NCBI GenBank assembly: GCA_013396755.1
Contig: VWZF01005998.1
Coordinates: forward strand, 248,001 to 312,000
Length of the DNA stretch: 64,000 nucleotides
Source: Sclerurus mexicanus
Taxonomy: Eukaryota > Chordata > Aves > Passeriformes > Furnariidae
Direction: 5' to 3'
Positions 42,276 through 52,950 of this stretch are shown here, in pieces. The stretch's first letter is position 1. Each line of letters begins with the position of its first letter. The notes under the pieces were generated by a model that had not been told where the DNA came from, made no database searches, and saw nothing but the letters and a program-made list of their open reading frames with translations. The translations under genes were made by a program, and so were the position numbers.

Positions 42276-43199
42276 AAATTCTCATTTTCCGTGGCATTAG
42301 ACATTGCAATGAGGGCTCATTTTACAAACTGAACAACTACTGTCTTCTAGGTGAATGGTAGTGCTCTTCAAACAAAAAGATAAATACACACAGTTTCATC
42401 AGTGACATTCAGTGTTCATCTAATACAAGGCATAAAAGAACCCTCCCAGCATTTTCTATGTGTCTCTCCTATCTGGAAATCAACTACAGAGATACAGTTC
42501 TGCTATTGTACTTCCATAAAGATTAATAGAAATCTGCAGGTTCATTTTGCTGATAATCACACAAAAGAACCGCTTTTATAAAGGTATCACGTGCTGCTGC
42601 ACAGTTTCCTTTTAACCTCTATGATCTCACAGAAAACTGTTTCATATTATGATGTTCTAATGGTTAAGACACTTTTCACAGTTTCCCTCCTGTATTTAAT
42701 TGCAGCCAGTTTATACATTGTTTTCTTTTCCCATTGTGTTTTTTCTCCATAACGTTCATCTTTCAATGTGTGTGCACCGTACATTTCAACCACCCTTTCA
42801 TTAAACTAAACAACTGGACCTTTCAGTGGTACCGTCACATCTAAGGGTACAAATGCACACACAATCCCTCCACCCCTGAGGGATGAGTCGTTCATCCTGA
42901 GATCTCCAAGTTGTGTCAAAAAGCAGAATATTTTGCTCAGTGCCAGCACTGCTCTAGTGCAGCCATGCCATTTAGGGACTAGTGCAGGATTGCACCCAGA
43001 CAACATGGACCTCAGGCCAGAATTCATTCGTGTGATCTTTCTCTTAGTGCTTTTCATACCCATAACAGCTTCAATTCATTGTCCCCTGAACATGGGTGAA
43101 AAGAACTATATGCTGTATTCTATTTGAGATGCACTGAATGGCTTAGCTATGTCCTTTGCAATTGTCATGAAAGGTAACAAATAAAGAGAAGCATCTGAC

Positions 43200-43338
43200 C
43201 TGGTGTAGTCGTCCTCCACAAGCATGTGCTTTGGAATGGGTGAGTATCTTCCTGGTGAGATAGGGGCCAGGGATGCCTTGTACTCTAAAGTGCCATTGTT
43301 TCCAGAGAGTATATGATTTTCCATTGGTGGAGAATAAG
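43200..43338 (-). CDS. DLG2: DLG2 exon: PDZ2-PDZ3 linker, first part
   Basis: This 139-nt exon comprises two bases, 45 codons and two bases. It encodes YSPPMENHILSGNNGTLEYK, then a Pro/Ser-rich stretch with SPGRYSPIPKHMLVEDDYT. It belongs to the flexible linker between PDZ2 and PDZ3, outside any folded domain. The acceptor is clean (TTTTTGCCATCAG). The donor is ACCAG|GTCAGA, with C at +3 instead of A or G, so it is the weakest of the four donors here. The terminal AG pairs with the first G of exon 27712-27867 to form an Arg codon, which supports this boundary. Two overlapping open frames here end in non-coding continuations (SDASLYLLP) caused by reading past the donor. Confidence 0.95.
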
Positions 43339-46300
43339 CTGATGGCAAAAATAAGCACTTCTAGTTAGCAATTTTCATGTTTCATTAGATGTCATGAGAA
43401 CATAATTTTTGTATTTAAATACCAAGAACATGTTCAACACTGTAAACAAGATCAAAACAAACCATGCCCGAAAGCTTAAAATATAACAAGAAAGAACGAA
43501 CAAATGGAGCTTTCATGAAAATAATACTAATAATTATACTACTACTACTAATGGTGGTTCATTTGCAGGGATTGACTCTTCAGAGGATATTCAGTTCCTG
43601 AATAAGGAACCTGAATAAGCTCTCCTGTTTGGAAGATAGGATACATTTTCTTCACTTAGAACTAACTTGAAGAATGAAATGCAACTAGGAAAGAATGATA
43701 TTTAAAAGCACACTTCTCTTTTTGGCTGAAATATACAGCAAGGGAAGTGATATAGTAAGAGCTCAGTGCAGGATAAGAGCAGGAATTTTATGTAAGGTAA
43801 GAATTATGTACAGTGAACAGTCAAAGCTGTGATCTACTAAAGGTGCTCAAATCCCCAGTAAAATTGAAATTTCATATCAACACAGGCAGAATTTAGAGTA
43901 CAGTAAATCTGTATATTTAAAATAGAAAATGGATACAAATCTCTTACATATTAATCATTAATGATCAAAACGACGAGACCGTGTTGTCTAATTCTATACT
44001 GGGATTGCAGGTTTTACTGTTTGCTTGCTTTTTGATACTCTGAAGTTATCTGGGATATTTATGACTGGAGAGGTGCAATAATAGTTGTATTCTATCTCCA
44101 GTTAATTTAATTAGAAAAGGAAATGATAAATAGGAAAAACAACGAAAAATGTTTCTGCAATGAGCTATGATTAATTTTCTCATGAGAAGAAGACAGCTAA
44201 ACTTTCTAGTATTAGTTTTAGTCTTTCTTTCAGATGCTGAGATACAAAATGTTTCAAAGCAAAATCTCTCTGCAGGGAAGGGTCATTATGCATTCTGAAA
44301 TACTCTGAGCACGTAGGTATAATGAAAGGTTCCCTGAGGATAAATGAATCTGTATGCACCAACAGCTTGGGAAGGGCTACTGCAAATCTTTTCTACCCTT
44401 ACTCTCCCTCTGGAATCACTTCTGTCTTCTCATATGCTGCTGATCTATAATCTGACATAATAAAACACATTGTTTTAGAACTCCCAAATTATATTGTGAA
44501 AGTATTATAAAGCAGGAGATTGTATAGGGACATTTAGCATTTTTACTTCCTGAGATTTGCTAGGATCCAGACCAGACTGCTACTGAACAACATGATTGCC
44601 ATCTGTTGTAACATTTGCTAACTAAATAGGTATGCTCAGCACAGTCGAGCATACCACCTGCCATGTTACAAAACCTTCCCTTCTATTTTTATGGACCAGT
44701 CTGAGTAAGGAGGACATGGGATATTTGCTTTTCCCTCAACTTTGTCTGTCCACAGTAGCAACCCTATACAAAAGAGCATAAAACCCGAAATCTTTAGTAT
44801 TTACTGCATTTAGTAAATTTTCCTGCCCTTAGCCAGTCTTAAGTGCCCCTAGGATTATTGGCAGGAGATCAAGATGGGTACGGATCAGTTGCTGAAGCTC
44901 TTGTCAAAAATTAAATTGCCACTCAGTTGTTAGATGGTGCAGTTGGTCCCTGCTGGTTGTTGAACCCAAGGCAGACAGGTTTTAATGAACAGCTAAATGA
45001 AGAAAGGGAGTTTCATTAATGAACTGTTTAGACTAATGGGCACCAGTGGTACAGAGAGGTGCAACTGAAATGTTAAGATTGTTGTGAATGACAAGGGAAT
45101 GGGAATGCCTGGGTATGGGCACTGAGATGACTGGCAGAAGGGGTATAAGAATGGCATGTATTGCTAAACCTATATTCATCAATAGGTCATCAATACTCAA
45201 TATAACTACACATAACTTGCCAGAAAAGCCTACACCCAAACTAAAACAAATATTCGAGCCATTAAGAGATTATAGTGGAAGATAATGACTAAGTTGGAGC
45301 CTAGGATGCTCAGACAAGGAGACAAAAGAGAAGTGAGCAAATCCTGAAGTTGTGCAAAAGTGGGGCAGATGGGACAGACAAAATATCCTTATTGCTGTCA
45401 TCTCCTTAAGAGTACAAAATGCACATCAGCAAGGAGGCTGTCAACATAAGAAGGTATATGTGCATGGTAAGGACTCCACAGCCTCCCAGCCACCCTTGTA
45501 TGTGGTTACCTCAGGGAGTCCTGGGGATGCACATGGATGCACATCTTTCTACCTGAATGCTGGACATGAGACTAGATGATTTTGTCTGCATGGATATGAC
45601 AGCCTGAATGAAATCAATTCATTTTAAAATGAAGTCATCTTCCCTTCCTATGGGTTACTTCACTGATCGTTACTATATTGTTTCAATAACTTTTCCTACA
45701 ACAGAGTGTGTACTGAATGCAAGAACAAATAAGGCCTTGGTCCTCTGTGAAAAAATACCAGATGTGCATATAACAAGTTATTGGATAGACTGAGAACAAA
45801 GCCAAGTGTAACAATAATTTATTAAATCCTCTCTAGTGGAGCACTGGAACAGGTTGCCCAGAGAAGTTGTGGATGCCCCAGCCCTGGAAGTGCTCAAAGC
45901 CAGGTTGGATGGGGCTTGGAGCAACCTGATCTAGTAGTACCTGTCCCTACCTATGGTAGGGGGGTTGGAACTAGGTGACCTTTAAGGTCCCTTCCAAACC
46001 AAATCATTCAGTGACTCCATGAATTAGATACACAAAGAAAATAGGTAAAGTTTTGTAAGTAGAGCAGTAATCTTTACATTGCAATTAAATATTTTATTCA
46101 AATATAAGATATATTTGCCTCAGGCTTTTTACTAAGTTTGTACAAGATGGTTTGCTACTTGTTCCAGTTTTTCAGTGGACAGAGGACTCCAGGCTACAAA
46201 TCTAATCATATTTCAAAGTACATTTGCATATCCTTATTACTGTAATTGTCAGAAGAGTTACAGTTCAGCCTGATCACCTGCACAATGGCTAACTGGAATC

Positions 46301-46535
46301 AGTGCAGCCATACATCATCTACATTGTTACTTTTGCTGCAAAAATACCTTAGCAGAATTATAGTCTTTGCAATATTTCTTGTGTGTACATTGGCATACTT
46401 AAGTGGCAATAAACATTTCATTTTTGTAGCCTTCCAAGGTGTTTAATAAACTTTAATGGGGTACTTCGAACAACCTATGAAAAGCACAATTATTAACTGT
46501 TATCCCCTACAAAATGAGTTGCAGAAGTGACTTAC
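43339..46535 (-). other. DLG2: DLG2 intron between PDZ2 and linker exons
   Basis: This 3197-nt intron has donor CACT|GTAAGT and acceptor GCCATCAG. Its one recognisable repeat is a plus-strand CR1 3' end at 45833-46023. A short (ACT)n run occurs near 43535-43553. The rest shows nothing I can name. Confidence 0.88.
45833..46023 (+). mobile_element. CR1 LINE 3' end
   Basis: The sequence GGAGCACTGGAACAGGTTGC begins a typical CR1 3' terminus, followed by GAGAAGTTGTGGATGCC, GGGGGGTTGGAACTAGGTGA and AAGGTCCCTTCCAAACC. It ends in a degraded tail. It lies about 510 bp from the 3' end of exon 46536-46680 and is opposite in orientation to the gene. Confidence 0.92.
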
Positions 46536-46680
46536 AGTGAGTAATATCTGGAGGGCCATATGGATCGGTCATGTAAATGGTGGTGGGCTTTCCAACTTTC
46601 AGATAAACTACATCTGATGTGTTCTTCAGTATTGCTACTGCCTCTTCATGGGTAACTTCTTCTAAACTGTAATTATTTAC
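46536..46680 (-). CDS. DLG2: DLG2 exon: PDZ2 C-terminal half and start of linker
   Basis: This 145-nt exon encodes 48 codons plus one base, from [20 protein letters not shown] to [21 protein letters not shown]. It supplies helix alpha-B of PDZ2; the His in VTHEEAV is at the alpha-B1 position that defines class I PDZ domains (S/T-X-hydrophobic C termini). The final strand VVYLKVGKP closes the domain and the rest opens the linker toward PDZ3. The acceptor is TTTCTCTTTCAAG and the donor CACT|GTAAGT, both strong on the minus strand. The leftover T joins CT of the next exon to form Ser. An ORF that continues through the donor (reading CKSLLQ) is intron read-through. CR1 copies in opposite orientations lie on each side of this exon. 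Confidence 0.96.
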
Positions 46681-46871
46681 CTTGAAAGAGAAATCACACA
46701 GGTGAGTTGGAATGCAAGAATAGACACAAAAACTGACACAGCCTTGCATGTTGCAAAATATTGGAAAAATTGCTGCAGACAAAGAGTACTAAAGATTACG
46801 GAAGCAGTATTGCTGCAGGGTAGAAGATACAGTTTTCTTACCATATGAATATTCAAAGACTCATGTAGCAT

Positions 46872-46925
46872 TATTGATACACAGAATCATAATGGGTCGA
46901 GAAGGCACTTGGTCTTGACAGTGGA
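46872..46925 (-). mobile_element. Possible CR1 LINE scrap
   Basis: CACAGAATCATAATGGGTCG followed by AGAAGGCACTT resembles the inverted CR1 terminus over about 30 bp only. It lies 192 bp upstream (in transcript sense) of exon 46536-46680. The match is short and could be chance. Confidence 0.3.
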
Positions 46926-47659
46926 GAAGTTCTTTATGATATTCTACTACTAGTATAATAATAAACATAAAACTATGCTTAATAATAAATTAATAACATC
47001 ACATCAGTTACAGAAACTATCTATATTATTTGACCTAACAAGATGAACTTCCAAATTCATCTCTTAGCATGCATGGCTGGGACCTCAGAGATAGCCAACA
47101 CCCCCAAATCTTTCCATCCCTGATATGACATTGACCATCGAAATAATGAGGAGTACAAAGTGATATACAGAATATCTGTGAGGTGCAGAAAATGAAAAAG
47201 GACATTTCTGGAAGGGGAAAGGGGATTTTTCAGTGCAAAATCTTGTCAGTTTTCTGGAAGCACAGAAAAGAGACATTGAAAATGTAAGAGAATGTACTAC
47301 TGGTTCAATGCATTTTTAGAAAAGAAAAATACGTAAGCAAGGATAAGAATAGGGGACTAGAGACGAAATAGGGAAGGAAATGGTGGCAAATAAGCCTTGC
47401 CTATTTATGCTTTATTCCCACAGAAAGAAAATCAAAAGAAAAGCATCAGAAGTGGTTTATCATAGAAACATGTATAACTTATTCACATATAAATCCACTA
47501 TATCCACAGAAGGTCAACAGGTTGTCTTCCTATAAACAGAACCGTGAATGTTCCCTGACCCAAAAACATACATCCTGAATGAAGAAATTTCAGGATAGAA
47601 GAAAGAAGTAAAGGGTGTAGATACAGATTTCAGACATGTGGTGTAAGCCAACAGACATA

Positions 47660-47840
47660 ACAGAATCATAGAATACCTCGAGTTGGAAGGGACCCATAAG
47701 GATCACCGAGTCCAAGTCCCTGCTTCTCACAGTACTACCTAAAACTGAACCATATGACTAAAAGCATTGTCCAGCCGCTCCTTGAATTCTGGCAGGTTTG
47801 GTGCTTCCCTGGGGAGCCTGTTCCAGTGACCTACATTTCA
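47660..47840 (-). mobile_element. CR1 LINE 3' end
   Basis: The plus strand reads ACAGAATCATAGAATACCTC, GAGTTGGAAGGGACCCATAA and GGATCACCGAGTCCAAGTCC, the reverse complement of a CR1 3' terminus, followed by GGTTTGGTGCTTCCCTGGGG and GAGCCTGTTCCAGTGACC. It may extend to about 47945 in more diverged form. It is in the same orientation as DLG2 and inverted relative to the CR1 at 45833-46023. Confidence 0.9.
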
Positions 47841-48845
47841 CAGTGAATATTGTATAAGAAACAATTTACTGTCATTTAAATTGCCATCCTCCAACTCCCA
47901 CAGTTACTGCAAGAATTCCTTTTAAAGTTTATGCAAGATGAAAGCAGAAGTGGCTCCTCAACTATAGTATAACATAGTATTTCTGTAAATCACAGAAAAA
48001 AACCCATATTTTTTCTAGGGAATTTAGTATCAAATTATCAGAAACCTGGATTTGACAATAAGCTACTGCTAAAGGGTTTGGTAACTGAAAAGAAATCCCG
48101 CTATTACGAATCACCAGAGGACTCCTCATACCCAGACAATTTCATCAGCACCAGGAAAGAATGACACCTATTGTATTCCTAAATGTAAGGATTCTGTTTA
48201 AACTTTGTTCCTTCTATAATTCTGAGACTTGGTTTTAAGGTCAATTGAAAGAAGCATTATGGCAGGTATGTTATGATAATTCAACGTGAATAGCAATGAT
48301 AGAGCCTAACACTCCGAAGGGAGTTGCTGACACTGTATGCTGTATTTTGACATGTCTTATATTTAAATAAAAATCTTACACCCAACTTCTATAAATTCCC
48401 CTATTTTTCTTTGTTATGAACAGCAGTAACTTACATATACACCTTTAATAAATAAATGCCTTACATTACCAGGTTGGTAGCAAAAAGTGACTGAAATTAA
48501 GCCTTTCTTGTTTATATATTTCAAAACTGCCAGACACTTCAGATTCGCACTTTTAGAAATATGACCACAAGGTTATTCTTTACCTTTTCTCCTTCCCACA
48601 CTGTCTGTACATTGTATCTATCTTTTAATGTTTCATCCTAAATCAAAGTTTTTTGAAGTACAGAACATCTCACATAATCTCTACACTATATCGCTGCTGT
48701 AAATTAATGTTCTTCGTTAAAAAAAAAAAGACACAAAATGCAATATCTTAGCACTTTCTGGATTTTGACTCTTTGTCTTTTTAGGAGTACATAAAAGCAA
48801 TTAAGACACAAACAGATGCGATGCAACATTTTACATTTTTCCAAA

Positions 48846-48954
48846 GGTGTTGGTTTTGTTGTTGCTGTTTTTGTTAAGTTTGGTTTTGTTTGGGGGGTTT
48901 TGTTTGTTTGGGGGTTTTGTTTTGCTGTGTTTGTGGTTTTGGTTCTATTTGTTT
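48846..48954. repeat. G/T-only low-complexity tract
   Basis: About 110 bp in which the plus strand is almost exclusively G and T, with runs of six and five G (near 48892 and 48911) separated by TTTTG units. The DLG2 transcript would carry the C/A-rich complement. The 89-codon Asn/Thr/Lys-rich open frame on the minus strand is an artefact of this repeat. Confidence 0.85.
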
Positions 48955-51900
48955 CTGAAAATCTAGCTGACAAAAGTCCTCCTGACTAGGGCTGTTGACT
49001 TCCATCACAACATGCTTGGATGTCACAGTTGTGCAGTCAGAGCCATTTCAGAAACAGAAAATAAAGTATGATACATAGAAAACTTATATTTGCTACATGT
49101 CCTATGTCTTATCTCTCTGACAATAACTTTATGGGACAGGTATTTTACCAACACTGTGTACAAGTTATTGAAATCTTGCAGTTAAGACTTTAGGAGTCTA
49201 GACAACTTTAAACTAAGATTTAAATTTTATGCAGTTCTGCATTACATTTATTTTTATACACTTGAAGATCCTGGAGTTCATTGCAAAGTTTATGTAAAAT
49301 GATTTTTTTTTCTCTTTTCCAGTATATATAAGCTGACGTGTGCAGAATAGTGTGGAAAACTGGAACTTGATAGAACTTGAAAGAAGATACTGTATTAGTG
49401 AAATCCAGAAAAGGAGAACTTCAGAGAAAAACTGCTGAAAGTAAATTTGATGAGAAGAAAGGACCCTTCAAAGCAAACAGAACTCTGCTATAAAAAGTAT
49501 TCCAGCAACATACAGCAAAATTGCTATTCAAACTTATCCTAAATATATAGAAAATCAGAGGTTTCTCATCTCCAGAGAGAACACTCCTAGAAAGGAAGTT
49601 TGCTATTCATTAATTTTGTCCTGAATTGCTCAGTTCTCAGTAAACAAAGAAATATACAGACACAATACACATCAAGAGAAAGTAAACAAATATGTCAATT
49701 CATTCAAAAAAACAAAGATTCTCAGTGGTGTCATAAGATCTTCAAATGGGAGCTCTTTGAGAAGGATATAAGATCATTTTCCTTAGTCATTTGCCAACAT
49801 CAACTCAGAATTGCAGTATATAAAATATACTATGCATTTCCAGGTTTCCTTCAGAAGGAAGGCTTTGCTTTGGATCTACAATTCTCATTTGATCATAAAA
49901 CACTGATCACAAATAAAGGCACAACGTATGTATTCTGATATACAAAAAAAACTTCAATACCCAGAAGAATTATTTGTTCAGCCTCCTAGATATTATCTCA
50001 AGATGACTGTAGTATGTAATTTTTTTCACAGGGAAATCTCTGGGTATCCTTCTTCAAAACATGCCAGAGATGATAATAATTAGGAAATATGATGTCGGTT
50101 TTTTATGGTAAATTTATAGAGAGAGCAGAATTGCTCAGAATCTCCAGGAGAGACTATTTCTTGAGCTATTTCTTGTTTCCATAAAAGATGCCTATTTTAA
50201 CAGAATTTCAAGTAGAAAATACAGCTTTTTCTGGTGGTTGTGGCACAATAAATGCATCATAGCAAAGCTTTACTTCCTCCTGTTGAGATGGCCTTATATA
50301 TTTGCATACAGTTTGCAAAAAAAGAGCTGAGTTAGAGGTAAAGAAGATAAAGAGTGGGAGATGAGCACAAAATAAGAAATCAAAGTGTGTACAGCATGCA
50401 ACCCTTTGAGATGCTGAATCTTAGGTGCAGAAGGGCTGACATAGATCTGAGTGGGTAGACCAGGCACTGCACGTCAACTTTCTGTATCTAAGAAGACAAC
50501 TAAAGCAGCAAATAATTAAGGGGGAAAAACCCTAAGGCAAATGCTAAAAAAGATATTTATCTGAGTGGTCGAGTTAGTTACAAAGCTTGATACCTTACAC
50601 AGAAAAGGAGCCAAGGGAGACGAGCCAGAAGAAAAACAGGCATGGAGCAAGTGGGGCTTTTCTAATGAGAAAAGTTCCATGTAGAGAAAATTCAAAAACG
50701 CAAAGAGCACCAGAAGTGCTATTTGAGTGATGGGGAAAATCAGAAAGAAATGATGCCAAAGAGATATAAAAAGACTGGGGTGGACTTTTTCCTAAATAGC
50801 ATAATCAAGGCAATGAAGTATAAACCTAAGCAGGAATACTTTATTTGGAAGTTTTCCTACATTCATATTGGAAAACAAAGGCCCTGAAAAGCAGCTAGAA
50901 AAGCTTAGAATCCCCAAAATGACTGTACAAGTGCTCTGAAGAATAATTTCATTCACAACAGTATAAACTGATATGAGAGTAAGAGCTCTAGAGGAATAAG
51001 CCTGTCTTATTTAATTTTCCTTTATTAAAGGGGATTCATTCCTTTCCTCTATTGATTTAGGCTAAGACAGATTTAATTCATTCAGTGAATGAGACAAAGG
51101 GGTGATTTTTACCTTACCAGCGGTAGTGTTTGCTCTTCTGTAATATCTGACTTTTCACTCAGAAAGCAGATTTTCCTGAGTGAACATTTGCCGGTAAACA
51201 CCTACAATGTGTCAGCTGTAAATCTAGAATGCTGATGGACTTTTAAAAACCACTCCATGATTTAAAAGGCTGCAAAAAGTGAAAGGCTTTCAGTGCTGAG
51301 AATTAATACTTTTTACTAAGAATGTAAATCTTGATGTTTTGATTAGCTTTATACTTATAATCCCATGGACTCCTGAGTTAGTTGTACAAGAGTTGGACTG
51401 TTTTCTAAAAGATGATCCCACAAAGACAGCCAAAATCACTTTAAAAGGACACCTCTGATCAGAACTAAATGCTAATCTAGATTCATCTTAAATGATATGC
51501 TCTGATTACTTTAATTCAAACATGATCCTGCATTCATACACACTATGAAAGAAATAGATATTGGCAAGGAATTCTGTAAGGAACACATCAACAATTGCAC
51601 AACCACAGCCCCACTGCAGTCCTATAAAATCGCCAGAAAATAACATACTTTTATTCAGCACAGAATTAGGTAGAAAGCAAACCTAAATTTATGAAAAGCG
51701 AAGTGACTATTGCTTCTTCCTCCTGTTTTCATCAAGAAAACAGAACCCAATTAAATCTCTTATTATGTACAATCACCAATCTCCATGACTACAAAGGCCA
51801 AGAAGCAAAATATAGTCCAAATATGCAAGGCTATTTTGGCATAGGAGACATATTTTAGAAAAGCTAATACTCAGATAAATATTAACTTAAATTTTCTTAT

Positions 51901-52082
51901 AAACCCTAATGTTTTTAGACTTTTCCCTGAAAAATACCTTACTTCTAGCTATTAGTGTCATTAGCCACTAGTAAAACCACACAGTTCTATACTGATTTCT
52001 CATTTATTCATTCTATAAACTCTTCCAAAGTAAGATGGGATAAAAGAAATATTATCTGAGATGTAATAACCTAAACCACTTT

Positions 52083-52950
52083 TCAGCTCTTCCTGATCAT
52101 CATTAACAATGACCTTGAAGAGGTGAGAAGTGCGCTCTCATCATGCTTGCAGGTGACCCTTCACTGTGAGATGTCAAAGGCAGGAGTGCCACAGACTGGA
52201 AGAAGGGGCTGACTAAGAATTTATGATGTTCAGCAGGAAGAAACAGAAAGTCCTGCCTCTGGCACAGGCTAACACCCATCAATAGCACAGGCTGGGCATT
52301 GACAACCTGGCAGCAGCTTTATGGAAAAGTGCTTGGGGCTCCTGCTGCATGGCAAGCTGGGCATGAGCCAGCTGTGTGTCCTGGCAGCAAAGAGGTCAAC
52401 AGCGTCCTGGGCTGTATGAGCAGGAACAGAGCCTGGAGAACCAGCAGAGGCTTATTCCCCAATAGCTGCCACTCAGACTGTACCTAGAAACTGGGTTCAG
52501 TTTTGGTTCCCAAACTATAGGAAGAATAACAGAAGGAGCTAAGTTGAGAGGTGTGCTGCTGGGATGGTTAGGGTTGGAGCACTGGCAGTGAGAAGTTGGG
52601 AGACATGGGCATTTTCAGCCTGAAAAAGGGGTTCCTCTGGACACAGCTAATAACAGACCCCCCGGTGCTTACAGGAAGATCAAGAGAGAGCTAAGCTTTT
52701 CAGGGTGGTATGTGGTAACAGCATGAGAGACAGCAGGCATACACTGAAACAAAAGAGCATCACACAGGTTATAAAGAAAAGTATTTTTCTCAGGAGAACA
52801 GCTGAGCAGTGGAACAGATTTCCCAGAGAGGTTCAGCAAAATCCATCCTTGGAGATTTTTCATATTCAATTGGAATAATTCCTGAGCAATCCTGCCTGGC
52901 CCAATAGCTAACCCTGAATTACCATGTTGGCCTATGATATTCTGTATGTG
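52083..52950 (+). mobile_element. Decayed CR1 LINE, C-terminal ORF2 and 3' region
   Basis: The order of remnants follows CR1: an AATGACCTTGAAGAGGTGAG region like the reverse-transcriptase FINDLE segment near 52107, then GGCATGAGCCAGCTGTGTGT near 52360, CCTGGGCTGTATGAGCAGGA near 52406, GGGTTCAGTTTTGGTTCCC near 52493, TTCAGCCTGAAAAAGGGG near 52614 and CAGTGGAACAGATTTCCCAG near 52807. All are recognisable but badly diverged, with frameshifts. The far 3' octamer repeats are absent. It is antisense to DLG2. Confidence 0.75.

Larger units (their letters stand above)
27868..43199 (-). other. DLG2: DLG2 intron between the two linker exons
   Basis: This 15332-nt intron is the largest complete one in the window. 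It contains a CR1 terminus (28722-28795), a candidate microexon (28667-28687), a (CAAA)-rich repeat (29588-29640), a long minus-strand CR1 with an inserted segment (37100-39330), a T-rich run (41428-41466) and a weak CR1-like end (42215-42275). The region 29700-34700 is AT-rich with nothing recognisable. About 34780-35260 is noticeably richer in C and T on the plus strand but matched no element I know. 35300-37090 and 39350-41400 show nothing further. Confidence 0.85.

Noticed and set aside
48704..48973. 89-codon Thr/Asn/Lys/Pro-rich minus-strand frame
   Set aside because: It is the translation of the G/T-only tract, not a gene.
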